From Bifidobacterium vespertilionis (lineage in GTDB: Bacteria; Actinomycetota; Actinomycetes; Actinomycetales; Bifidobacteriaceae), in NCBI RefSeq assembly GCF_008698145.1, contig NZ_RZNZ01000006.1:62001-126000 (forward strand): DNA of 64,000 nucleotides, given 5' to 3'. Made by a program: the position numbers and the translations under genes. This document shows, one piece after another, positions 43,158 to 51,368 of this stretch. The stretch's first letter is position 1; each line of letters opens with the position of its first letter. The notes under the pieces are model-generated. The model saw only the letters and a program-made list of their open reading frames with translations. It was not told the DNA's origin and made no database searches.

Positions 43158-44465
43158 CTACCTCAGCGGGAACGGCCGGATGGCGTCGAACTCGCCGCGG
43201 AACGGAATGCCCGAAATGGCCTTGGAGCATATCGTCATGGCCAGCGTCAGCGCCACCAGTGCTGTGGCGATGCCCATGGCGAGGGTATAGCCCAGCCCCT
43301 TGAGCAGCACGCCGGACACCGCCGCGGCGAGCGAGCCGAAGACCATCGCGAACAGATCGGACACCGCGTTGATGCGACCGCGCATGTCGTTCGGCATGAT
43401 CAGCTCCGTGTACGCGCCGAGCACCGCATTGCACGGGATGAGCAGCAGCGAACCCACGCCGCAGCATACGGCGATGATCCACGGGTTGTCCGTCAGCGTC
43501 ATGCCCACAAAGGCCACCGGCGCCGGCGCCAAGCCGATCTGCACCACGCGCCCGCCGCGGAACCGCTTGGTCAGGGGCTCGGTGAACAGGGATCCGATCA
43601 GCATGCCCATGCCATTGAACGTGCTGATCATGCCGATGGTCCACGCCGGCGTGGAGATGGCCTGCTGGTGCAGCAACGCCACGGTGGAGCCCAGATTGAG
43701 CGAAAAGTTGACCAGCACGACCAGCAGCATCAGCACGGTGGCAGCGGGCCATTGGATGTACCAGCGCAGCGCGGCCGTCAGCGACTTGTCCGCATGGGAG
43801 GCGGCTTGGGCCTTCTCCTCCTCGGTGCGGTCATCATCTGCGCGCCCGGCCTCCGGGCGCAAATCGGCCTTGATGAACGGCGCGCAGGCCACCATCACCG
43901 CATACATGACCGCACTCACCATGAACGGGATGTCCGGCCCGAACGCGTACAGCCATCCGGACAGCGGACTGGAGAGCATATTGGCCACGGCATCGCGCGT
44001 CTCATTGGCGGCATAGGCCTGCGTGAGCTGGCCGCCGGAGACGATCTGCGGCAGCACGGTGTCCGTCACGCCGGAGAACAGACCGGAGGTGAGTCCGCGC
44101 AGGGCCGCGAAGACGAACAGCACGGGCACGGTCATGAGGCCGGTCGTCCACGCACCGATCATGCCGGCCAGCACCACGAAGGAGGCGAGGCCGCCCACGA
44201 TCATGAGCTTCCTGCGATCGAAGCGGTCGATGATCATGCCGCCGATCAGCGTGGCCCCGCCGCGCACCAGCGAGTACGCGGTGGCCGCGAAGCCGGCGAT
44301 GGCCACGTCATGGCTCACGGTGTAGCCCAGCAGACTGAACGCGAACGCGCCGATCGTCACGCCGATCAGCAGCGAGGTGTCCGCGGCGAACCAAACGCGA
44401 TAGTTGCGATTGGACCACGGAGAGCTCTGCGACCGGGCGGATTCATTGGATTTGCTGGACTTCAT
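43158..44465 (-). CDS. MFS transporter, drug-exporter type
   Basis: 435 residues from ATG 44465 (GGAAGGAATCGCC upstream). Twelve membrane helices. The DHA3-like layout has NYRVWFAADTSLLIGVTIGA at the start, the A-like motif GGMIIDRFDRRKLMIVGG after helix 2, and a charged cytoplasmic loop (RPEAGRADDDRTEEEKAQ) between the halves. It is probably a multidrug or macrolide-type exporter; the substrate is unknown. A 12-bp palindrome with flanking GCGATA repeats lies just upstream and may be an operator. Confidence 0.85.
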   Translation of the reverse strand: MKSSKSNESARSQSSPWSNRNYRVWFAADTSLLIGVTIGAFAFSLLGYTVSHDVAIAGFAATAYSLVRGGATLIGGMIIDRFDRRKLMIVGGLASFVVLAGMIGAWTTGLMTVPVLFVFAALRGLTSGLFSGVTDTVLPQIVSGGQLTQAYAANETRDAVANMLSSPLSGWLYAFGPDIPFMVSAVMYAVMVACAPFIKADLRPEAGRADDDRTEEEKAQAASHADKSLTAALRWYIQWPAATVLMLLVVLVNFSLNLGSTVALLHQQAISTPAWTIGMISTFNGMGMLIGSLFTEPLTKRFRGGRVVQIGLAPAPVAFVGMTLTDNPWIIAVCCGVGSLLLIPCNAVLGAYTELIMPNDMRGRINAVSDLFAMVFGSLAAAVSGVLLKGLGYTLAMGIATALVALTLAMTICSKAISGIPFRGEFDAIRPFPLR

Positions 44466-44489
44466 GGCGATTCCTTCCTTCGGCATACC

Positions 44490-44531
44490 GCGATATCTTA
44501 CGCGATATATCGCTTTAATTGCGATAATAGC
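44490..44531. promoter_or_regulatory. Palindromic operator candidate of the MFS gene
   Basis: GCGATATATCGC (44502-44513) is a perfect 12-bp palindrome, flanked by CGCGATAT on one side and GCGATAAT on the other. It sits 25-65 bases upstream of the MFS start codon. Confidence 0.5.
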
Positions 44532-44607
44532 CCTCCCCGATTTCGACACGCGCGGAGTCGAGCATCGCCCATCGTCCCTCCATCCTGGAGGCAGCAGTGG
44601 CCGCCTC

Positions 44608-44777
44608 CGTCATCCTGAGCAAAGCGAAGGATCCTTCGACATTCCGCGCAAAGCCGCAATGCGAAAAAGCTAAGGATCCTTCGACTCCGCCCTATCGGGC
44701 TTCGCTCAGGATGACGGAATTAGACTGCGATTGCTCAGGATGACGGAGGGCGGGTCGCGCTCGCCCAGGACGACGGG
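44608..44777. repeat. Dispersed palindromic repeat, copy 6
   Basis: CGTCATCCTGAGCAAAGCG...AAGGATCCTT, loop, AAGGATCCTTCGACTCCGCC...CGCTCAGGATGACGG (to 44717), then two partial right ends. Confidence 0.85.
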
Positions 44778-44794
44778 GCCAACTCATCGGCCAA

Positions 44795-44821
44795 CAAAAA
44801 AGCTCCCCCGAAGGGGAGCTT
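44795..44821 (-). terminator. Intrinsic terminator of ino1
   Basis: AAGCTCCCC-TTCG-GGGGAGCTT on the minus strand, a 9-bp stem with a stable TTCG loop, followed by six T in total. Confidence 0.9.
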
Positions 44822-44855
44822 GCGATCAGCGCTCAATCGGCCAAACGGCCCGGGA

Positions 44856-45998
44856 TCAGGCGTGCCAGACGTCCTTGCCGGCGGCCTTGGCGGCGGCCAC
44901 ATCGGCGTCGAGCTGGGCCTCGGTGCCCTCGGACTCGCCGGTGATGAACTGCTCCACGAGCGCCTTGGCCTCATTGTCCTCATGCTGCACGGCCGGGGAC
45001 TTCATGAAGTAGGCGGAGGCGGACAGCACCGGGCCGCCCAGACCGCGATCCATCGCGATCTTGCAGGCGCGCAGGGCGTCGATCACCACGCCGGCGGAGT
45101 TCGGGGAGTCCCACACCTCGAGCTTGTATTCGAGGTTCAGCGGCACATCGCCGAACGTGGTGCCCTCCAGGCGGACGAACGCGAACTTGCGGTCGTTGAG
45201 CCATGCCACGTAGTCGGACGGGCCGATGTGCACGTTCTTCGGATCCATGTCGTGCGGGACCACGGAGGTGACCGCGCGGGTCTTGGAGATCTTCTTGGAT
45301 TCGAGGCGGGAGCGCTCGAGCATGTTCATGAAGTCCATGTCACCGCCCACGTTGAGCTGGTAGGTGCGGTCCAGACGCACGCCGCGGTCCTCGAACAGGC
45401 GGGCCATGACGCGGTGGGTGATCGTGGCGCCCACCTGGCTCTTGATGTCGTCGCCCACGATCGGCAGCTTGGCGTCGCGGAACTTCTGCGCCCACTCGGG
45501 GTCGGACGCGATGAACACGGGCAGGCAGTTGACGAAGCCGCAACCGGCGTCGATCGCGGCCTGCGCGTAGGCCTTGTCCGCCTGCTCGGAACCCACGGGC
45601 AGGTAGGAGATCAGGACATCGACCTTCTTCTCCTTCAGCACGGCGGCCACATCCACGGGCTCGGCGTCGGACTCGGTGATCATCTCGCGGTAGTACTTGC
45701 CCAGACCGTCGCCGGTGGGGCCGCGCAGCACCTCCACGCCCAGGTTCGGCACGTCGCAGAACTTGTAGGTGTTGTTCTGGGAGGCGAAGATGGCCTCGGA
45801 CAGATCGGTGCCCACCTTGGCGGCATCGACGTCGAACGCGGTCACGAACTCGACGTCGCGAATGCGGTAGCCACCGAAGTTGGCGTGCATGATGCCGGGG
45901 ATCTTGGCGTCGTCCTTGGCGTCCTTGTAGTACTCGATTCCCTGCACCAGCGACGAGGCGCAGTTGCCCACGCCGGCGATAGCAACGCGGATGCTCAT
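44856..45998 (-). CDS. Inositol-3-phosphate synthase
   Basis: NAD-dependent conversion of glucose-6-phosphate to inositol-3-phosphate, an actinobacterial-type Ino1. 380 residues, ATG after AAGGAG. The NAD site is [66 protein letters not shown] and [17 protein letters not shown] are conserved. It supplies inositol for phosphatidylinositol-derived lipids. Divergent from ponA. Confidence 0.95.
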   Translation of the reverse strand: MSIRVAIAGVGNCASSLVQGIEYYKDAKDDAKIPGIMHANFGGYRIRDVEFVTAFDVDAAKVGTDLSEAIFASQNNTYKFCDVPNLGVEVLRGPTGDGLGKYYREMITESDAEPVDVAAVLKEKKVDVLISYLPVGSEQADKAYAQAAIDAGCGFVNCLPVFIASDPEWAQKFRDAKLPIVGDDIKSQVGATITHRVMARLFEDRGVRLDRTYQLNVGGDMDFMNMLERSRLESKKISKTRAVTSVVPHDMDPKNVHIGPSDYVAWLNDRKFAFVRLEGTTFGDVPLNLEYKLEVWDSPNSAGVVIDALRACKIAMDRGLGGPVLSASAYFMKSPAVQHEDNEAKALVEQFITGESEGTEAQLDADVAAAKAAGKDVWHA

Positions 45999-46105
45999 AC
46001 AGACACTCCTTGGGTAAGCGGATTTCGTTCCAATCGGTCAGTTTAGCGCCATCGGCTCAACAATGGATGGGCGATGGCTGCAAAACCGGTGCAACCGCGG
46101 GCAAT

Positions 46106-46132
46106 TGCGACATTGGACGACATGTTGTCGCA
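46106..46132. promoter_or_regulatory. Inverted repeat in the ino1-ponA spacer
   Basis: TGCGACA and TGTCGCA flank a 13-base centre. It lies about 110 bases upstream of ino1 and 190 bases upstream of ponA. The spacer 45999-46321 has no other clear feature apart from a doubled CACGGAGCAG. Confidence 0.35.
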
Positions 46133-46321
46133 TAATCGTCGCGCCGCACGGAGCAGCACGGAGCAGCACGAACCGCTAGGACCAGACCGGTCCTGCACAC
46201 TGCCCATGCACGCCAGCCCACGCGCACCGCCTTCGCCGCCGACGAACAAAACGTACGAAACCTATGGACGTTTCCCCGCCCGCCGGCCGCTTTTCAGCAC
46301 TCGCCATTACGGTAGGTACCC

Positions 46322-48859
46322 ATGACCAATGTGAGCAGAACCGTCAATTTCGCCCAGAGCGCGACGCGCGGCGCCGGCTCGGGCCGTTCGGCGTCAAGCC
46401 GCACCAGCAACGCCCGCCGTCGCAACGCGGGCCCGAAGAACCTCCGGCAGCGCGCCCAGCATGGCAAGGGCCAGCCGAAGCGCGGCAGGGGCGGCCCCAA
46501 GCGCCACCTGTTCCTCAAGTGGTTCGCCGGCATCATCGGCGCCTGCCTGGCGCTCGGCATCGGCGCATTCGCCTACCTGTACATCACCACGGAGATCCCG
46601 GAGCCGGAGAAGTTCGCGATGGCGCAGAAGACCACCGTGTACTTCGCCGACGGCACCACCGAGGTCGGCTCCTACGCCACGCAGAACCGCCAGATCATCA
46701 GCTGCGAGGCGCTACCCTCCTATGTGGGCCAGGCGATCGTCGCCTCCGAGAACCGCACGTTCTACACGGACCGCGGCATCGATCTCAAGGGCATCGCCCG
46801 CGCGCTCATCAACAACGTGACCAAGGGCACCCGCCAGGGCGGCTCCACGATCACCCAGCAGTACGCCGAGCGCTACTACATGGGCGAAACCACCACGTAT
46901 CTGGGCAAGCTGCGCGAGGCGATCATGGCCACCAAGATCGCGCAGTCCGAAAGCAAGGACACCGTCCTATGCAACTACATGAACACGATATATCTTGGTC
47001 GTGGCGCGTACGGCATCGAGGCGGCCGCCGAGGCCTACTTCAACAAGGACGCCAAGGACCTCACGCTGGACGAGGCTGCGATGCTCGCCGGCATCATCCC
47101 CGCCCCCAGCGCATGGGATCCGGCCAAGAACGCCGCCATGGCCGAACAGCGCTTCAACCGCGTGCTCGAGATCATGTCCGAGGACGGCTACATCACCGCC
47201 GACGACAAGGCCAACGCGAAGATGCCCACCACCGTGGAGAACAAGCAGCAGAACGTGTACGGCGGCACGAACGGCTACATCCTGCGCATGGTGCGCGACG
47301 AGCTCACCTCCTCCGGCACGTTCACCGAGGACGATCTGGACACGGGCGGCTACAAGATCGTCACCACCATCCAGAAGGACAAGCAGGATCTGCTCTACCA
47401 GTCCGCCAGCCCCACGGCCAACAACATGCCCGACGGCGTGCAGGCGGGCGCGATGAGCGTCAATCCGAAGGACGGGTCGATCCTGGCCATCTACGGCGGC
47501 GAGGACTACCTGAGCCATCAGCTCAACAACGCCACGCAGGCGTACTACGAGGTGGGCTCCACCATGAAGCCGTTCGCACTGCTCACCGCGATCGAACAGG
47601 GCACCAGCCTCGACACGGTGTTCAACGGCAACTCGCCGCGCGAATTCGACGGCCTCGGCACGGCGATGACCAACTCCGAAGGCAAGAGCTACGGCTACAT
47701 CGACCTGTACACCGCCACCGCCAACTCGGTGAACACCGTGTACATGGACATGGCCCAGCACCTCGGCAGCACCTTCGGCGCGGCGCAGATCGCGGACACG
47801 GCCAAGAAGGCCGGCGTCACCGGCAACATCACCACCGAGGGATCCGGCGCGGCCTACACCGTGCTCGGCAACGACGCGCTGACCGTCAAGGACATGACCC
47901 AGGCCTACTCCACCTTCGCCAACGGCGGCGCCAAGAGCACCCTGCACATCGTCTCGCAGGTGCTCGATGCCAACAACGAGAACCACTACAAGGCGCCCAC
48001 CTCCACCGAGCAGGTGTTCGACGCCAACAACGTGGCCCTGCTGGACAAGGCGCTCACGGGCGTGGTGGAATCCGGCACCGGCAAGACGCTGAGCTCGATC
48101 GGCAAGACGATCGCCGGCAAGTCGGGCACCGCGAACGACGCCAAGGCCGTGAGCTTCATCGCCTTCACGCCGTCGATGGTGACCACGATCGCCCTGTGGA
48201 ACCCCGGCCAGGACGGCTCCGCGCAGGTGATGCCCAAGATCAAGGGCTACTCCTACGGCATGGGCTATCCGGTCACGCTGATGAAGACCTATCTGACGCA
48301 GGCGCTCAAGGGCGTGGCCGACGAGGAGTTCCCCGAGGCGACGGACAACGGCAAGGTCGGCGGGCAGGACGGCACTTGGGGCACCGGCCGCCGGTACACC
48401 TCCTCCAAGCCAAGCACCGGCAGCAGCACCGGGACCGACGGCACCGGATCCACCGGCGCGGACGGCCAGTCGACCGCCACCGCCGAGCCCACCACCGGGG
48501 CCACCAGCTCCTCGGGCTCCAGCAACGGCTCGACGTCCGGCTCCGGATCCGGCACGCATACGGGAACGTCGGGGTCCGGCTCCGGCAGCGGATCGGGCTC
48601 CAGCAACGGATCCGAAACGGGATCGGGCAATGGATCCGGCAGCAACAGCGGGTCCGAATCAGGCAACGGCAACGGATCCAACTCGGGCAACAACTCGCAA
48701 AACGGGTCGGGCAACGGCAACGGATCGAACTCCGGGAGCAACAACGGATCAAACTCCGAATCAGGCAACAACAGCGGGTCCGAGTCAGGCTCGGGCAACG
48801 GCAACGGATCGAACTCGGAAAACGGGTCCAGCTCGGGCAACAGCTCGCAAAGCAAGTAG
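46322..48859 (+). CDS. Class A penicillin-binding protein (transglycosylase/transpeptidase)
   Basis: Bifunctional peptidoglycan polymerase and cross-linker. 845 residues. Basic cytoplasmic N-terminus (1-60), one membrane helix (about 62-88), transglycosylase domain with catalytic Glu in IVASENRTFYTDRGID and QGGSTITQQYAERYY, then transpeptidase domain with Ser413 in STMKPF (S-x-x-K), the SVN triad in TANSVNTVYM, and K600-SGT. From about residue 697 the tail is an Asn/Gly/Ser-rich low-complexity extension of about 150 residues. Confidence 0.95.
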   Translation: MTNVSRTVNFAQSATRGAGSGRSASSRTSNARRRNAGPKNLRQRAQHGKGQPKRGRGGPKRHLFLKWFAGIIGACLALGIGAFAYLYITTEIPEPEKFAMAQKTTVYFADGTTEVGSYATQNRQIISCEALPSYVGQAIVASENRTFYTDRGIDLKGIARALINNVTKGTRQGGSTITQQYAERYYMGETTTYLGKLREAIMATKIAQSESKDTVLCNYMNTIYLGRGAYGIEAAAEAYFNKDAKDLTLDEAAMLAGIIPAPSAWDPAKNAAMAEQRFNRVLEIMSEDGYITADDKANAKMPTTVENKQQNVYGGTNGYILRMVRDELTSSGTFTEDDLDTGGYKIVTTIQKDKQDLLYQSASPTANNMPDGVQAGAMSVNPKDGSILAIYGGEDYLSHQLNNATQAYYEVGSTMKPFALLTAIEQGTSLDTVFNGNSPREFDGLGTAMTNSEGKSYGYIDLYTATANSVNTVYMDMAQHLGSTFGAAQIADTAKKAGVTGNITTEGSGAAYTVLGNDALTVKDMTQAYSTFANGGAKSTLHIVSQVLDANNENHYKAPTSTEQVFDANNVALLDKALTGVVESGTGKTLSSIGKTIAGKSGTANDAKAVSFIAFTPSMVTTIALWNPGQDGSAQVMPKIKGYSYGMGYPVTLMKTYLTQALKGVADEEFPEATDNGKVGGQDGTWGTGRRYTSSKPSTGSSTGTDGTGSTGADGQSTATAEPTTGATSSSGSSNGSTSGSGSGTHTGTSGSGSGSGSGSSNGSETGSGNGSGSNSGSESGNGNGSNSGNNSQNGSGNGNGSNSGSNNGSNSESGNNSGSESGSGNGNGSNSENGSSSGNSSQSK

Positions 48860-48879
48860 CTGGTCCAGCATACGGCCTA

Positions 48880-48918
48880 CTGACCCGACAGCCTGACCCG
48901 ACAGCCTGACCCGACAGC
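48880..48918. repeat. 13-bp tandem repeat, three copies
   Basis: CTGACCCGACAGC repeated three times directly after the ponA stop. Confidence 0.8.
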
Positions 48919-48932
48919 CTGTGCCCCCAGTT

Positions 48933-48973
48933 CCGATCTGCCCAGTTCCCATACCGCAAACTGGGCAGATCGG
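48933..48973. terminator. AACTGGGCAGATC hairpin after ponA
   Basis: CCGATCTGCCCAGTT and AACTGGGCAGATCGG form a perfect 15-bp stem with an 11-base loop. Part of array copy 2 of the AACTGGGCAGATC family. Confidence 0.6.
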
Positions 48974-49016
48974 ATCCCCTCCGCGCAAACTGGGCAAATC
49001 AGGACGATCGCCGCAC

Positions 49017-49082
49017 GAACTGGGCAGATCTGGTCATCTAGGGCCCCAAATCGGCTTCCAGATGACCAGATCTGCCCAGTTC
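49017..49082. repeat. AACTGGGCAGATC array copy 2: 23-bp perfect inverted repeat
   Basis: Arms 49017-49039 and 49060-49082 are perfectly complementary over 23 bases with a 20-base loop. More single motifs flank it at about 48989 and 49098. It lies between the convergent ponA and leuA genes. Confidence 0.8.
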
Positions 49083-49256
49083 GCAAATGAAGAGGCCCGA
49101 TCTGCCCAGTTCGCTCGCCGGTAGGCAGCGCAGCCGGTGATCCGGCGAACCGGCGAACCGGCGAACCGCACAACAGCGAGCCGGCGAACATAGCAATGCG
49201 CCCCGCGGAATCGAACGAATCGACTCCACGGGGCGCATTCGCGTAATCGCAGCCGA

Positions 49257-51167
49257 TCAGCGCTCCGACCGGTTGATGGCAGAAATGATCGCCTTGAGCG
49301 AGCTGGTGATGATCGACGAATCGATGCCCACGCCCCAAATGATGCGGCTGTCGGCATCCTCGCCCACCTGGCACTCCACGTAGGAGGCGGCCATGGCGTC
49401 CGTGCCCACGGACATGGTGTGCTCCACGTAGTCCATGACGGAGGCGGTGATGCCCAGGTTGGACACGGCGTTGAGGAACGCGGCGATCGGGCCATTGCCG
49501 ATGCCGGACAGCTCGCGCGTGACCGGCTCGTCCTTGCCCGGGTTGACGCCGCGATCAAGCAGCTTGACCTTGATCACGGTGTCGGAACCGTCCTCGCCGG
49601 AGCTGACGGCCACCTTGAGCAGCTTCAGACGGCCCCACTGCTGGAGGCTCTCGTCGCGCACATCGCCCACCACGGCACCGGCCGCGGTGGCGCCGGACTC
49701 CTCGACGGGCAGGTACTCGTCCTTGAACAGGCGCCAGATGTCCTCGTCCTTGACTTCCTTCTTGGTGTCGTCCGCGTACTTCTGCACGATCTTGTCGAAC
49801 TCCACCTGCAGGCGCTTGGGCAGGTCCAGATTGTGGTTGGTCTTGAGCAGGTAGGCCATGCCGCCCTTGCCGGACTGCGAGTTGACGCGGATGATCGCCT
49901 CGTAGGTGCGGCCGATGTCCTTCGGGTCGATGGGCAGGTAGGGCACGAGCCACACGAAGTTCTCCAACGCGGCGCCGGCGCGGTCGGCGGCCACCTGACG
50001 GGCCTCCAAGCCCTTCTTGATGGCGTCCTGATGCGAGCCGGAGAACGCGGTGAACACGAAGTTGCCGGCGTACGGGTGGCGCTCGGAGATCTTGATCTGG
50101 TTGCAGTACTCCACGGTCTTGCGGATCTCCGGCACGTTGGAGTAGTCGATCTGCGGATCCACGCCCTGCGTGAGCAGGTTGAGGCCCAGCGTGACCAGAT
50201 CCACGTTGCCGGTGCGCTCGCCGTTGCCGAGCAGACAGCCCTCGATGCGGTCCGCGCCGGCCAGGATGCCCAGCTCGGTGGCGGCCACGCCCATGCCCTC
50301 GTCGTTGTGCGGATGCAGGGACAGCACCACGGACTCGCGGTTGTCCAGATGCTTGGAGACGTACTCCACCTCGTCGGCGAACACGTTCGGCGTGGTCATC
50401 TCCACGGTGGCCGGCAGGTTGATGATCATCGGGCGCTCCGGCGTGGGCTTGATCACGTCGATCACCGCATTGCACACCTCCACGGCGTACTCCGGTTCGG
50501 TGCCGGTGAAGGACTCCGGAGAGTACTCGTAGTACAGGTCGATACCCTCGGCCTCGCCCTCCAGACGCTTGCACAGTTCGGCGGCGTCCGTGGCGAGCTG
50601 CTTGATCTCCTCCTTGTCCTTGCGGAAGACCACCTCGCGCTGCAGGACGGACACGGAGTTGTAGAAGTGCACGATCGCGCGCTTGGCGCCCTTCAGCGCC
50701 TCGTAGGTGCGGCGGATCAGGTGCTCGCGGCACTGGGTGAGCACGACGATGGTCACGTCGTCCGGGATGAGCTCGCGCTCGATCAGCATGCGGATGAAAT
50801 CGAAATCGGTTTCGGAAGCGGACGGGAAGCCAACTTCGATCTCCTTGAAGCCCATGGACACCAGCAGATTCCAGAAGCGCAGCTTGCGCTCGGAATCCAT
50901 GGGGTTGACAAGAGCCTGATTGCCGTCGCGCAGATCGACCGAGCACCAGCGCGGGGCGCGGCGGATCTTCTTCTCCGGCCACGTGCGCTCCGGGTAGTCG
51001 AACGGGATCTGCTTGTCGTACGCGGCGTACTTGGTGTACGGCATCGCGCTGGGCTTCTGCGGGGATCCGATGAAACGCGCCGGCGGCAGCAGCGGGTCGT
51101 TGTTCCCTCCATTGGATGCCGCGGCCACGGCTGCGAGATCAAACACGGATGATTGATCCTGACCCAT
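49257..51167 (-). CDS. leuA: 2-isopropylmalate synthase
   Basis: First committed step of leucine synthesis. 636 residues, ATG after AGGAGGAGTA. Catalytic motifs RWCSVDLRDGNQALVNPMD, metal site HPHNDEGMGVA, and QIDYSNVPEI. The C-terminal LeuA allosteric dimer domain (about 480-636) is present. The leader region carries a palindrome (51232-51247) and a G+C-rich hairpin, but no Leu-codon leader peptide is found. Confidence 0.96.
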   Translation of the reverse strand: MGQDQSSVFDLAAVAAASNGGNNDPLLPPARFIGSPQKPSAMPYTKYAAYDKQIPFDYPERTWPEKKIRRAPRWCSVDLRDGNQALVNPMDSERKLRFWNLLVSMGFKEIEVGFPSASETDFDFIRMLIERELIPDDVTIVVLTQCREHLIRRTYEALKGAKRAIVHFYNSVSVLQREVVFRKDKEEIKQLATDAAELCKRLEGEAEGIDLYYEYSPESFTGTEPEYAVEVCNAVIDVIKPTPERPMIINLPATVEMTTPNVFADEVEYVSKHLDNRESVVLSLHPHNDEGMGVAATELGILAGADRIEGCLLGNGERTGNVDLVTLGLNLLTQGVDPQIDYSNVPEIRKTVEYCNQIKISERHPYAGNFVFTAFSGSHQDAIKKGLEARQVAADRAGAALENFVWLVPYLPIDPKDIGRTYEAIIRVNSQSGKGGMAYLLKTNHNLDLPKRLQVEFDKIVQKYADDTKKEVKDEDIWRLFKDEYLPVEESGATAAGAVVGDVRDESLQQWGRLKLLKVAVSSGEDGSDTVIKVKLLDRGVNPGKDEPVTRELSGIGNGPIAAFLNAVSNLGITASVMDYVEHTMSVGTDAMAASYVECQVGEDADSRIIWGVGIDSSIITSSLKAIISAINRSER

Positions 51168-51190
51168 TACTCCTCCTTTGCTTGGAAATT

Positions 51191-51221
51191 CGGCGCGCCG
51201 GTATTGCTTGGTGCGGCGCGC
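51191..51221 (-). promoter_or_regulatory. G+C-rich hairpin in the leuA leader
   Basis: GCGCGCC and GGCGCGC pair around a 15-base loop about 25 bases before the leuA start. It could hinder translation or attenuate transcription. Confidence 0.35.
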
Positions 51222-51231
51222 ACGCCATTAC

Positions 51232-51247
51232 GTTACATATCCGTAAC
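51232..51247. promoter_or_regulatory. Operator-like palindrome upstream of leuA
   Basis: GTTAC-N6-GTAAC (GTTACATATCCGTAAC), 65 bases upstream of leuA, in the region expected for its promoter. Confidence 0.4.
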
Positions 51248-51368
51248 AGACCCCCATCGTACCTTTTGCGCCGGCCAACGCCGCGCCCATGCCACATATC
51301 GATATCGGCCGGCGATCCACCCGTCCGATCCGAGCGTCCCGGCAACCCCCACCGGTACAGTGGTGACT

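Noticed and set aside
46264-48909. 881-codon frame overlapping ponA
   Set aside because: Arg/His/Gln-rich composition typical of a shifted frame of a G+C-rich gene. ponA itself has all the catalytic motifs.
51168-51368. T-box or Leu leader peptide before leuA
   Set aside because: No T-box sequence, and the short frames in the leader have no run of Leu codons.
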